Shown piece by piece: positions 8,687 through 17,387 of a stretch of 64,000 bases of DNA (the first letter of the stretch is position 1; every line of letters starts with the position of its first letter). Below the pieces are notes generated by a model. It saw only the letters and a list, made by a program, of their open reading frames with translations. It was not told the DNA's origin and made no database searches. The stretch spans positions 62,001-126,000 of the forward strand of contig NZ_QJSU01000006.1 in assembly GCF_003217155.1 (NCBI RefSeq), read 5' to 3'. This DNA comes from Psychrobacter fozii (GTDB taxonomy: Bacteria > Pseudomonadota > Gammaproteobacteria > Pseudomonadales > Moraxellaceae). The translations under genes were made by a program, and so were the position numbers.

Positions 8687-10474
8687 ATGAGTAATCCTAC
8701 TGTAGTCGGTCAGATATTCGATAAGATAGAGCCTGTTACTGCTTCAGGCTTACATGGATTTTTTCAACTGCTGGATAATCAGCCCATAGTATTTATCTTG
8801 TTATCATTAGCTTTAGGTACTTATATTGGTAATCGTAGCATCAAGAATATCTCTTTAGGGTCAACAGCAGGTACTTTGCTGGTAGGGGTTGTGCTTTCGA
8901 TGATTGCACAATCTGCTTATGATATTACTTATGCCATACCAGGGGTTCTTTCAACCTTTATGCTCCTTCTTTTTATGTATGCTTTAGGGCTTAAAGTTGG
9001 ACCTCAGTTTTTTGCTGGATTAAAAAAAGGTGGTTTGGCATTCATTAGTATCGGCGTCATTGTCTGGTCACTAAACTGGATTATCTGCTTTTTTGGGGCA
9101 AAGTTTGCAGGCTTAGCACCTGGATACGCAACAGGACTTATCTCTGGCAGCTATACCATAACGGCCATACTAGGAGTGGGGCAAGGCGCTTTATCGAGTG
9201 GTGCCTATATACCACCGTCAGGAATAACAGCGGAAGAAGTTGGTGCCAATATGGCTGCAGCCTATGCCGTTAGCTATGTCTTATCCACTGTTGGTATTAT
9301 TTTACTCATTCGCTATTTACCTAAGATTTTTGGTTACAACTCTGCTGAAGAGGCTAAAGCCGCTGAAGCTAATTATAATGGCGGTGCGACAGATCCTTTA
9401 CCTGGAGCACCTCAGGCATTAACACTGGGTTTTTCACCGTATGATTTACGAGCCTTTTATGTGACTCACAAAAACATTGTTGGCAAAAGTATCTCAGCGT
9501 TAGTCAAAGAGTATCCGCAAGCGCCTATTCTACGTTTGGTTAGAAGTGGCGCGATTGTAGATTTATCAGATGGTCCTATCGTTCAACTGAACGATATCGT
9601 TACGGTTAGAGCCAATATTCATGATTTAATTTTTGTAGACAATGAGCTCATCGGACCTGAAGCTGATGATCAATTGGCCCGCAATGTTCCTATAGAAGTT
9701 GCAGATATTCACATCGGCTCTCATGATATTTCAGGTCAAAACATTCATGACCTCAGCGAGTTTGGAATAGGAGGTGTTACTGTTCAAGCTTTATTTAGAG
9801 CAGGTAATGAAATTCCACTAGGTCCTAAAACACAGATTTCTTTCGGCGATGTGATTAGATTGGCAGGTCCAGATGTGGCTTTAAATATGGCAGGGCAACG
9901 CTTGGGAGGACGAGTAATATTACCAACCATGAAGTCTGAAATAATTTATCTTGCCGTTGCGATGGTTATCGGATATTTAGTCGGTATTATAACGGTCCGA
10001 ATTGCAGGTATTCCATTTGCACTAGGAACTTCAGCAGGGTGTATTCTTGCTGGGATTGCCGTTAGTTATTTTCGCAGTCGCAACCCTGAGTTTGGTGGTC
10101 CGATACATGAAGGCGCCAGAAGCTTCTTGCAAGATTTTGGTTTAAACGTTTTTGTGGCAGTTTTAGCCGCCAATGTTGGGCCTAAAGTTATTACAGCCTT
10201 ACATGGTGATACTCTATTATGGCTAGCAGTAATCGGAATAGCAGGTGCGTTAATACCACCGCTCGTTGCCTTCTGGATAGGGGTGAAATTCTTTAAACTT
10301 AACTCGATCATCGCTGATGGTGCCGCCACTGGCGCTAGAAATAGTACACCTGGACTAAACGCCATTATGGAAGAGGCAAAAAGTTCAGTTGCTGCTATAC
10401 CTTATCCTGTCAGTTATGCGCTTACGACCGTCTTAGCTTTGATTGGCGGTTATATTTCGATGATTTTATCTTGA
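8687..10474 (+). CDS. Aspartate:alanine exchanger (AAEx) family antiporter, probable glutamate/GABA exchanger
   Basis: This is a 595-residue inner-membrane transporter. Two blocks of about five TMs (about 30-215 and 410-590) flank a soluble central region (about 240-400) with two TrkA-C-like (RCK_C) domains. This is the architecture of the AspT/YidE family. The membrane blocks carry the family signature GLxxGxxT (here GLISGSYT) in the first half and GAATGARNSTPG in the second. In Tetragenococcus, AspT exchanges aspartate for alanine and is paired with aspartate decarboxylase. Here the partner is glutamate decarboxylase, so glutamate/GABA exchange is inferred. This would be a different transporter family from the usual APC-type GadC. 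Confidence 0.85.
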   Translation: MSNPTVVGQIFDKIEPVTASGLHGFFQLLDNQPIVFILLSLALGTYIGNRSIKNISLGSTAGTLLVGVVLSMIAQSAYDITYAIPGVLSTFMLLLFMYALGLKVGPQFFAGLKKGGLAFISIGVIVWSLNWIICFFGAKFAGLAPGYATGLISGSYTITAILGVGQGALSSGAYIPPSGITAEEVGANMAAAYAVSYVLSTVGIILLIRYLPKIFGYNSAEEAKAAEANYNGGATDPLPGAPQALTLGFSPYDLRAFYVTHKNIVGKSISALVKEYPQAPILRLVRSGAIVDLSDGPIVQLNDIVTVRANIHDLIFVDNELIGPEADDQLARNVPIEVADIHIGSHDISGQNIHDLSEFGIGGVTVQALFRAGNEIPLGPKTQISFGDVIRLAGPDVALNMAGQRLGGRVILPTMKSEIIYLAVAMVIGYLVGIITVRIAGIPFALGTSAGCILAGIAVSYFRSRNPEFGGPIHEGARSFLQDFGLNVFVAVLAANVGPKVITALHGDTLLWLAVIGIAGALIPPLVAFWIGVKFFKLNSIIADGAATGARNSTPGLNAIMEEAKSSVAAIPYPVSYALTTVLALIGGYISMILS

Positions 10475-10745
10475 GTTTTTAGGACTGAAATTAGTAAACA
10501 ATGATTATTTCAAAATTCCAATATTGATAATCTCACCTAATAATAAAGGCCTGAGAAAGCTATAGGTCTTATACTGAACTGCCCCAAGATTTTTGGAGCA
10601 TTAACCCCCTAAAGAGTGAGCGTTGAAATTAGCAGTTTGATATTCCGTTTAAAAGTATTTTCAGATATCTGCTAGATATACCCTCAAAATACTGTTGTGA
10701 AAAGTTATCGTAAGTTATATAAAGTTATGATTTTGACATATTAAG
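10475..10745. other. Intergenic region after the antiporter gene
   Basis: No gene is seen. The sequence ACTGAACTGCCCC near 10575 resembles the terminal bases of some IS3-type elements, but no second end or transposase is present. No T-rich terminator lies close after the stop at 10474. Confidence 0.3.
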
Positions 10746-10792
10746 TAATAAAAAAACCCCACAGCGTATAGGCTATGAGGTTTTTTTTATTA
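10746..10792 (-). terminator. Bidirectional terminator serving tRNA-Arg (and possibly the antiporter gene)
   Basis: AAAAAACC at 10751-10758 pairs with GGTTTTTT at 10779-10786, with further imperfect pairing inside (CA/TG, AG/CT). It is flanked by an A-run and a T-run, so it can act in both directions. It lies about 20 bases beyond the 3' end of the minus-strand tRNA. Confidence 0.75.
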
Positions 10793-10809
10793 CTTCTGAT
10801 AATATTTAT

Positions 10810-10885
10810 TGGTGCGCCCACCAAGACTCGAACTCGGATCGATCGCTTAGGAGGCAACTGCTCTATCCTGTTGAGCTATAGGCGC
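10810..10885 (-). tRNA. tRNA-Arg (anticodon CCU)
   Basis: The 76-nt gene folds as a normal cloverleaf on the minus strand. Acceptor GCGCCTA pairs with TGGGCGC (one G-U). The anticodon stem GTTGC/GCGAT encloses loop CTCCTAA with anticodon CCT, and the T-arm contains TTCGAGT. The discriminator is A and CCA is encoded. It reads the rare arginine codon AGG. No integrated element is seen beside it. Confidence 0.95.
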
Positions 10886-10898
10886 ATTATGGAGTGAC

Positions 10899-10927
10899 AT
10901 TGTAGGAAAAAGCAGTCATAAAAGCAA
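10899..10927 (-). promoter_or_regulatory. Sigma-70 promoter of tRNA-Arg
   Basis: On the minus strand, -35 TTGCTT (10922-10927) and -10 TACAAT (10899-10904) are separated by exactly 17 bases. The -10 box ends 13 bases before the mature tRNA 5' end, leaving room for a short leader. Confidence 0.65.
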
Positions 10928-10958
10928 TCAACAAAATATAAATATAGATAATTTATTA

Positions 10959-11768
10959 TTACTCGCCATTGCTAAGGGCATCAGCGACATTGGTTGATCC
11001 AGTTTCTGATACTTGTTGTGTACGTGATGTTGGATTAAATAGATCATTGACGCTGTTTTTATAGCCTTCAATATTATAATAATCATATTCTTTTAAGATG
11101 TCTTGTCCTGTGCTTGAGAGTAAAAAGTTGCGGAACGTAATAGCAGCCGTGTTATCTGTCAAAATAACCCCTTCAAGCGTTTGCTCACCTTTTAACGCAT
11201 AGCTAAAAGAATTCAGAGTACGTGCTTCTATATTGATATTACCATCAGTATCTCCCTCTGATTCATCACTAAACAGATTTTCTTGACTGGGCTCATCTGC
11301 ACTGTCGGTAAGGGCATTACTTTGCTTGATTTTATCTTGAGCAGCTTTAAGCTCTGCTTGTAACGGTGCGAGTCTTTCTGTCGATAATCTATCATTAGCG
11401 ATAATCATATCGACATCAAATATAAATTTTGATGGCTTGCTAGTATCGTTATCTAATAGAGTTAGGATGTCGCTTGCAGGGACGTAGTTTGCCAATACCT
11501 GTATGTGGGGATATCGAGACTCGAATCTAGCAATGATATCGTCTAGAGGTATCTGTAGACTTTTTTCCGCTTGCAAATATACAGCACTATCATTCAGTGA
11601 CTTTGCATCATCTTGAGTAGTGGTAGCTGTCGATTCATTTTTGTTTGCCATGATTGGCAAAGGATCTGTATTTTTACGGTTACTGGTATACAACCAAGCA
11701 AATATTGCAATGAAGATGACGAGTAGTAGTAAAATCAGCCCGGCTAGCAGCAGTTTGTAGTCTTTCAT
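10959..11768 (-). CDS. Membrane-anchored protein resembling a ModA-type substrate-binding protein
   Basis: This is a 269-residue protein with an N-terminal TM (about 6-28) and a periplasmic remainder. Residues about 65-130 (SLQIPLDDIIARFESRYPHI, then a VLANYVPASDIL segment and an FDVDMIIANDR segment) look like the first lobe of periplasmic binding proteins of the molybdate/tungstate type. An acidic Asp/Glu/Ser-rich insert (about 150-180) follows. The second part contains NTAAITFRNFLLSSTGQDIL, the usual ModA C-terminal region. No ABC permease or ATPase lies nearby, so it is an orphan or serves a distant transporter. The ligand is unknown. Confidence 0.55.
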   Translation of the reverse strand: MKDYKLLLAGLILLLLVIFIAIFAWLYTSNRKNTDPLPIMANKNESTATTTQDDAKSLNDSAVYLQAEKSLQIPLDDIIARFESRYPHIQVLANYVPASDILTLLDNDTSKPSKFIFDVDMIIANDRLSTERLAPLQAELKAAQDKIKQSNALTDSADEPSQENLFSDESEGDTDGNINIEARTLNSFSYALKGEQTLEGVILTDNTAAITFRNFLLSSTGQDILKEYDYYNIEGYKNSVNDLFNPTSRTQQVSETGSTNVADALSNGE

Positions 11769-11840
11769 GTATGACTGCTCTTTTTTTAATTATTTTACGT
11801 TGGGTTTACATAAAAAATTGTGATGGATTTATAATATATT

Positions 11841-12368
11841 TTAGATCTTTTGGTGCAACACCTCATCTGCTAAATCCGCAAGCATATCTGCAAAAACATC
11901 TGTTTCTAAAGGTAGCGTTGTTTTTTGCTCATCATTGTCACTACTTAGCTGGTTCTCTGTATTTGATGGGACAGGAGGGGAGTTTGAAGACAAAGCAGAT
12001 TGATTGTCAATTGTTCTCGTGGGTGCTGTTTGGTGCGCAGCCAAAGGCGACTCGCCGGAGGTAAGTTTTTCTGTCAGCCACTTAAATCCATGTGCTTCCC
12101 ACCATGCTTCAAAGCGTGGTAACGTGCTCCCGCGTACAGCGACTGGCAAGTTTAATGTGCGAAGCTTTTGTGCCAGTATAGGGTCGCTAATGGCTTGATG
12201 AATACTGAGATAGAGCGATTTACCGTCATCAGTATAAGGTTGTCTGTTTTGCCATGATCTATCATCAATTTTCATACGTGGCAATTGCCACAGTTCACCG
12301 CGATAGTAAACGACGTACAAACGTCGCTTAGGGTGAACAAAAATGGCATCAATAGGACGCAAGGGCAT
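11841..12368 (-). CDS. Hypothetical protein
   Basis: This is a 175-residue, probably cytoplasmic protein without a signal peptide or TM. The N-terminal half (about 1-100) looks folded and is rich in Trp, Arg and Tyr, with WWEAHGFKWL near 88-97. The C-terminal part is a low-complexity Ser/Asn/Thr-rich stretch ending in a short acidic helix (FADMLADLADEVLHQ). I do not recognise the family. It lies 72 bases upstream of the ModA-like gene on the same strand, so the two could be co-transcribed. Confidence 0.6.
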   Translation of the reverse strand: MPLRPIDAIFVHPKRRLYVVYYRGELWQLPRMKIDDRSWQNRQPYTDDGKSLYLSIHQAISDPILAQKLRTLNLPVAVRGSTLPRFEAWWEAHGFKWLTEKLTSGESPLAAHQTAPTRTIDNQSALSSNSPPVPSNTENQLSSDNDEQKTTLPLETDVFADMLADLADEVLHQKI

Positions 12369-12805
12369 AATATTTCGTTATCCCGCTGATAAAAAAGGTT
12401 GAGGGTATATAAACTATAACAGCTATTTTAACAAAAACGACGATAGTCTTTTTTGATCTGCACAATTGGACGGAAAACGACACTAAATGTCGTGAACAAT
12501 TGTACTGCTAGCATATATACTAGTAAACTATAGCTATCAATGGCACACTGATCATCAGCGTATTTCCATCATTTCTATGACTCAATAATCATTGATAGTT
12601 GTCGTTATTTTTACGCTATATGAAACTGCAATGTTAGCAGAAGCAAATGTTGACCACGACTATGAAATATAGATTCACCAGTGTTGTTCAACAGACCCTA
12701 TTATAACAAATTTATTTTATCTAAATTTTTGCTAAAACGATAGATACTTCAAGACCTTCAAGCAAGATTCGTTCGTTTTGCGCTTCCATACTTCCAATCA
12801 GATTA
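12369..12805. other. Region between the minus-strand hypothetical gene and recC
   Basis: No gene of credible quality is seen. It is the divergent promoter region of the two flanking genes and holds a solitary MITE end at 12686-12700. A palindrome-like ACGACACTAAATGTCGT occurs at 12477-12493, with arms ACGACA/TGTCGT. Its role is unknown. Confidence 0.4.
12685..12700. repeat. Solitary end of a MITE-like element
   Basis: The sequence TGTTCAACAGACCCTA is identical over 16 bases to the right end, including the TA target, of the complete element at 34076-34340. No matching left end is found within several hundred bases, so this looks like a deletion remnant. Confidence 0.6.
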
Positions 12806-15800
12806 GTGTCTATGTTTACCATTATTCAATCGCACCGCACCGAAAACCTTGTAGATCAACTGCTTATACAATACCAGTCCAAGGATCAGCCTGTATTTGA
12901 GCCTTTTATTGTCATTGTACCGTCAATGGTATTGGGCGATTGGTTGGACAAGACGATTGCCAGCCGTGCTGGTATTAGTACGTTGGTGCGTACTAAGTTC
13001 TGGGGTCAGTATCAATGGACGCTGATGCAAGATGTATTGACTCGCCATAATGCGTACTTACTGGCGCAAAACCCTGAAGCGACAACTCTAAACGTGCCGG
13101 AAGTGGCGGTGTTGTCACCAACGGTGATGCAATGGCGACTGTTTGGGTACTTAACTTACTATCAAGAGTCGATTGTTACAGATGAAAAACATCCGGTTTA
13201 TCCATTACTGGCATCTTTGATTGATGACCCACAGGCAAGTGCTCAACAAGACAGCTTACAACAGGATAAAGCGCAACAAGATGCCCGTATTTGGCAGTTG
13301 GCAAGCGATTTGGCGAGGGTGTTTAACCGCTATTTGACCCACCGTGAGGATTGGTTGGCGCTATGGTCGCACAACGAGCCACTGAATGTAGATGAGTTGA
13401 TAGCAGATAAAGATGCACTGTCACTGCGTTTTGATAAATATGCGCGTGGCACGCCTGAGTGGTTGGTCGAGCATTATGTTGAGTTGGAAGTTGCCCAAAG
13501 ATTCTTATGGGCGCATTTATTTGCTGATGTTCATCTACACCGTGTGGCACTGGAGCGTGCGTTCTGGTCGGCCTTAAAAAATAACAAGGCAAATGAGCGT
13601 GACCAGTTGCCAGCCATACTGCGTATCTTTACTATCCAGCAACTGCCACAGACCGAGCTAGACTTCCTACAGCGCCTGTCGCAATACATGAATATCACGC
13701 TATTGCATTACAATCCATCAAAGCTGTTTTGGGCGGATATCGTCGATAAATCATGGTTGCAGCGTCAGCAGATTATTAATCCTGAAAGTGTGTTTTTGCG
13801 TGATTACGGCCACAGTTTGCTATCACGTTTGGGCAAGCAGTCGCGCGATGCTTTTGCCATGCTTGCCAACTTGTCGGGTAATGAGCAGTACGACGATGCA
13901 CTGGTTGAATGGCAAGATAATTTTGATGAGACGCTGAGCATTGGTTCTAATAATGGGGTTGCTGCTGAGTATATCGACGATGCTAGTAGCGCTCAGAATA
14001 GTCCAAGTTTGTTAAAGCGTTTGCAAAACGATGTGCTGATGCTGGATGAGCAATCGACCCAGCAAGCAACGGCTGCTACAGTCTCGCAAGCAGTAAGTAA
14101 GCAACTAGAGCCGAGCTTTGATGAAGCTAAGCCAGCAACGGCTTGGTATGAAGATGAAGCGTTAGAGAATAAGCGCTTTGAGATAGACCGTTTTTGGGCA
14201 ATCTCTTCGCAAGATAATAGCCTAAGCATTCATTCGTGTCATAGTTTGCAACGCCAGCTTGAAGTGTTGCGTATTATGATCGGCCGTTGGTTGAACGAAC
14301 CTGTCAAACTGGGTGAAAAGAAACGCCATATCTCTGACATTGTTGTGCTGCTACCCGATGTTGAACGTCATCATGCGCTGATTGGCTCTATCTTCGTCAA
14401 CGGTAAAGGTCAGGATGGTTTGACCTTGCCTGCCAAAGTGACGGGTGTTGTCGATGCAGATATACGCCAGTTATGGGAAGCCATTATTGGTTTTTATAAA
14501 CTATTGGGTAGTCATAGCGCTCGTTTTGAAGCGGCTGAAGTCTTAGACTGGCTCATGTTACCGCCTTTATTTGAAAGCTTTGGACTGACTCATGAGCAGA
14601 TGAGCCGTGGCTGTGATTTGTTGGTAGAGGCGGGATTTATTCGCGGTTTTGATGAGCTGCATCTTAAGCAAACTTTGGACAGTAATGATTACGACTATCG
14701 ATTTAGCTTTGCACAAGCACTAGACAGATTGACCTTAGGTCTGGTCATGCCAGAGGCTGAGTTGAGCGACTGCTTGTATCCGTTAGATGAGGATGAATGG
14801 CCAAGCACTGCGTTGCCAGAAATGACCTTACCGTTACCACAAGTGAGCCTAAATGATGCGTTGATTGTTGAAGCGCTTTGTCGTATTTACACGGGCTTGG
14901 TCGCACGTCGTGATGACCATACACAAAAAATGAAAGCGGAAGATTGGCTCGATCAGATTGAGACACAAGTTATCCATCGCTACTTTGGCGATGTGGACCA
15001 AACGCGTACCATGCGCGCCATCTACAATGCGATGAATGGTTTTAAATCAAGTCTACGAGCCAATCGTCACTATAGGCAGTACGCTAGTGGTGATATCGAC
15101 AACAGAGAAGTAGAGCAGAGGCTGGCAGGTGTGGAGCAGTTGCCGCTCAAGCTGAGCTTTATGCTAGACAGTATCGAAAACGAGCTTGAAAGTCAGCAGG
15201 TCAGTGCGGAGCCGACGGGTGTGATTACCTTTGGTCGATTTGGTGCACTAAGAAACGTGCCTTTTGAGCTGGTGGTGATGCTCAATATGGATCTCTCTGA
15301 GTTTCCTGGGCGTGATCGTGACAACCGCTATGATTTGATGAAAGCGACCAATGCCCGCCGCGGTGACAGAGTTAGTGAAGATGATGACAACGGCGCATTT
15401 TTAGATGCACTACTATGTGCGCGCAGTGCATGTTGGATGTTCTACAACGGTCAAAGCTTGACGGATACTCATGAGCATTTGCCAGCCAACCCAGTGAGTG
15501 AGCTATTACAGTTCCTACAAGGTGAGGTGCAATGGCAGGTGAACTCGCTTGAAACGTTGCCTGAGAATATTGATCCCACTACCGAGAGTCTCAAGCGCTA
15601 TTTGCCAAAATTGATTAAGCAGTGGTTAGTAACTGAGCATCCTGCTCTGCCTTTCCATGAGAGTCTGTTTGAGACAGAAATTGAAGGCACTGATGTTTTT
15701 GAGCAAGCGTCTCCTGATATTGATGAAAATGCTAATGCTAATGCTAACGTTAATATCAATGCTCAGGATACCAGCCCTGTCGATATGATTGATGAGCTGG

Positions 15801-17311
15801 ATATTTTATTAAATACAGCCATGCGCAAAACCAAGCTGGCTCAGAAAAAACAGTTTCCGCCTGCACCGCTTTGGCAAGCGGTGTTTGATACCTTGAAAGG
15901 GCGAGTATCTAGTGAGCATAAAGAGTTGGTCGGCCTACCCACAAAGTCACAGTATGAGTCAATCGCTCAGGTGCTAGGTCAAGGCTTGGGTCAGCTAGGT
16001 CAAGTAGACAATCAAACCTTGTCTGCATTGGTCGAACTATTGGCGCTAGATACAGCTGTTGATGCTGGCGATGTCAGTAGCATGATGGAAGCGCTCATCC
16101 AAGATTTATCTGATAGTGTATTTAACATCGGAGAGATAGATATTGAAGGGGTGTTGGCTTACCAAGTGCGCCATCCTGCCAAAGCGTTCTTACGGTCTCA
16201 AAAAGTGCATGTGGTGCAAGGTGAAGAAGCACTTTCGCATCAAGAGCCGCTATTTCTAAACAGTTTAACTACCTATCAAATCAAAGACCATTTGATTAAG
16301 CAATTGGTCGCCGATGAGACTAAGAAGGATGATAGTAATGCAGCGGCTGAAACCACTACTCCGATCCTGATGTATCAAAAAATCATGCCCGCTGGTGTCG
16401 CTCGCCAAACTACATTACCCAATCAACAAAAGAAACTACAACAGCAATGTCTAGAGTTCAAAGAGCAGTTAATGGCTAATGGCTTTGATGAGAGCAGTAT
16501 TCTCAATGAGGGTGGAGCAGATGGCGCTACAGCCTTACATCTATTGACGCCAACCGCCGAGCATCCGGTTCAGATAGAGCTAAAAAATATACTGAATAAC
16601 ACTGATAACGAGTCAAACAGCCAGACAGATATAGAGGGTATAAAGACACTGCTTAAGCTGTTGCCGAAAGTCATTAAGATAAAGGGCTTAGTACCAATGT
16701 TAGCACCCATATCAGTTATTCAGGCAGGCGTGCCTTATGCTCAGCAATCACCCAAGCAATGGTTAAACATATTGCCCAATTCTGCCAGTCCTAGGCATTT
16801 GCTCAAGTTTTGGTTGTCACATTTGTATTGGCAAGTGGCCAGACGTACCACTGCCGAGCAAGTGGCATTAAATGATGGCGTGAGTATTTGGCGCTTTAAT
16901 AAGCCCAGCTCACAAGTTGGTAACTATAAAGATGTAATCGCATTTAAACTAAGCCCAATTGTCTATGAAGACGCTGTAATTGAACTGATAAAATGGGCTA
17001 TTTTTGGTAAGTTAACGGGTCAAGTGCCCATTACGTTATTACCAGAATATGCACTGAATTACCTTGATAAGTATCTAAAGCCTGAAGAAGGTGACGGCAA
17101 TAGCTATTGGCCAAAACGTGCCGACTTCTCCGACTGGTTAAGACCCAACTACAACTCAGACACGGTATACGATACTTGTTCGCAGCATGCCATTTGGCAG
17201 TACGTACTACGTGACCAAGATGCGTTTAAGGCTTTGTCAGCAGCGTTGACTACATTAGCTCAGCCACTGTATGAGCCGATGTTTAATGCGTTAACTAACT
17301 TAGATGGTTAG
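12806..17311 (+). CDS. recC: Exodeoxyribonuclease V subunit gamma (RecC)
   Basis: This is the non-catalytic scaffold and Chi-recognition subunit of RecBCD, a dsDNA-end helicase/nuclease for homologous recombination and for degrading foreign DNA. The 1501 residues begin with the typical RecC start (MFTIIQSHRTENL) and include the inactive helicase-like domains 1 and 2. The C-terminal inactive nuclease-like region contains YQVRHPAKAFLRSQ near 1120. It is longer than E. coli RecC (1122) because of several hydrophilic inserts, including an Asn/Ala tract near residue 980. The start could be GTG 12806 or ATG 12812; no clear SD decides. recB follows 76 bases downstream on the same strand. Confidence 0.93.
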   Translation: MSMFTIIQSHRTENLVDQLLIQYQSKDQPVFEPFIVIVPSMVLGDWLDKTIASRAGISTLVRTKFWGQYQWTLMQDVLTRHNAYLLAQNPEATTLNVPEVAVLSPTVMQWRLFGYLTYYQESIVTDEKHPVYPLLASLIDDPQASAQQDSLQQDKAQQDARIWQLASDLARVFNRYLTHREDWLALWSHNEPLNVDELIADKDALSLRFDKYARGTPEWLVEHYVELEVAQRFLWAHLFADVHLHRVALERAFWSALKNNKANERDQLPAILRIFTIQQLPQTELDFLQRLSQYMNITLLHYNPSKLFWADIVDKSWLQRQQIINPESVFLRDYGHSLLSRLGKQSRDAFAMLANLSGNEQYDDALVEWQDNFDETLSIGSNNGVAAEYIDDASSAQNSPSLLKRLQNDVLMLDEQSTQQATAATVSQAVSKQLEPSFDEAKPATAWYEDEALENKRFEIDRFWAISSQDNSLSIHSCHSLQRQLEVLRIMIGRWLNEPVKLGEKKRHISDIVVLLPDVERHHALIGSIFVNGKGQDGLTLPAKVTGVVDADIRQLWEAIIGFYKLLGSHSARFEAAEVLDWLMLPPLFESFGLTHEQMSRGCDLLVEAGFIRGFDELHLKQTLDSNDYDYRFSFAQALDRLTLGLVMPEAELSDCLYPLDEDEWPSTALPEMTLPLPQVSLNDALIVEALCRIYTGLVARRDDHTQKMKAEDWLDQIETQVIHRYFGDVDQTRTMRAIYNAMNGFKSSLRANRHYRQYASGDIDNREVEQRLAGVEQLPLKLSFMLDSIENELESQQVSAEPTGVITFGRFGALRNVPFELVVMLNMDLSEFPGRDRDNRYDLMKATNARRGDRVSEDDDNGAFLDALLCARSACWMFYNGQSLTDTHEHLPANPVSELLQFLQGEVQWQVNSLETLPENIDPTTESLKRYLPKLIKQWLVTEHPALPFHESLFETEIEGTDVFEQASPDIDENANANANVNINAQDTSPVDMIDELDILLNTAMRKTKLAQKKQFPPAPLWQAVFDTLKGRVSSEHKELVGLPTKSQYESIAQVLGQGLGQLGQVDNQTLSALVELLALDTAVDAGDVSSMMEALIQDLSDSVFNIGEIDIEGVLAYQVRHPAKAFLRSQKVHVVQGEEALSHQEPLFLNSLTTYQIKDHLIKQLVADETKKDDSNAAAETTTPILMYQKIMPAGVARQTTLPNQQKKLQQQCLEFKEQLMANGFDESSILNEGGADGATALHLLTPTAEHPVQIELKNILNNTDNESNSQTDIEGIKTLLKLLPKVIKIKGLVPMLAPISVIQAGVPYAQQSPKQWLNILPNSASPRHLLKFWLSHLYWQVARRTTAEQVALNDGVSIWRFNKPSSQVGNYKDVIAFKLSPIVYEDAVIELIKWAIFGKLTGQVPITLLPEYALNYLDKYLKPEEGDGNSYWPKRADFSDWLRPNYNSDTVYDTCSQHAIWQYVLRDQDAFKALSAALTTLAQPLYEPMFNALTNLDG
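15728..15745 (+). repeat. Hexanucleotide tandem repeat (AATGCT)x3 inside recC
   Basis: Three exact copies of AATGCT encode an Asn-Ala run in a hydrophilic linker of RecC, followed by degenerate units. The repeat is in frame, so slippage would change linker length without a frameshift. Confidence 0.8.
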
Positions 17312-17387
17312 CTCATTATCTAAAGCAGCCCCTAACTAATTTTTGCTATCTTGTTCTAATAAATAATAATTAAAAGTATGCGCCCAT

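Noticed and set aside
10570..10640. Possible IS3-like end (ACTGAACTGCCCC)
   Set aside because: There is only one short end-like match, with no inverted partner, target duplication or transposase fragment.
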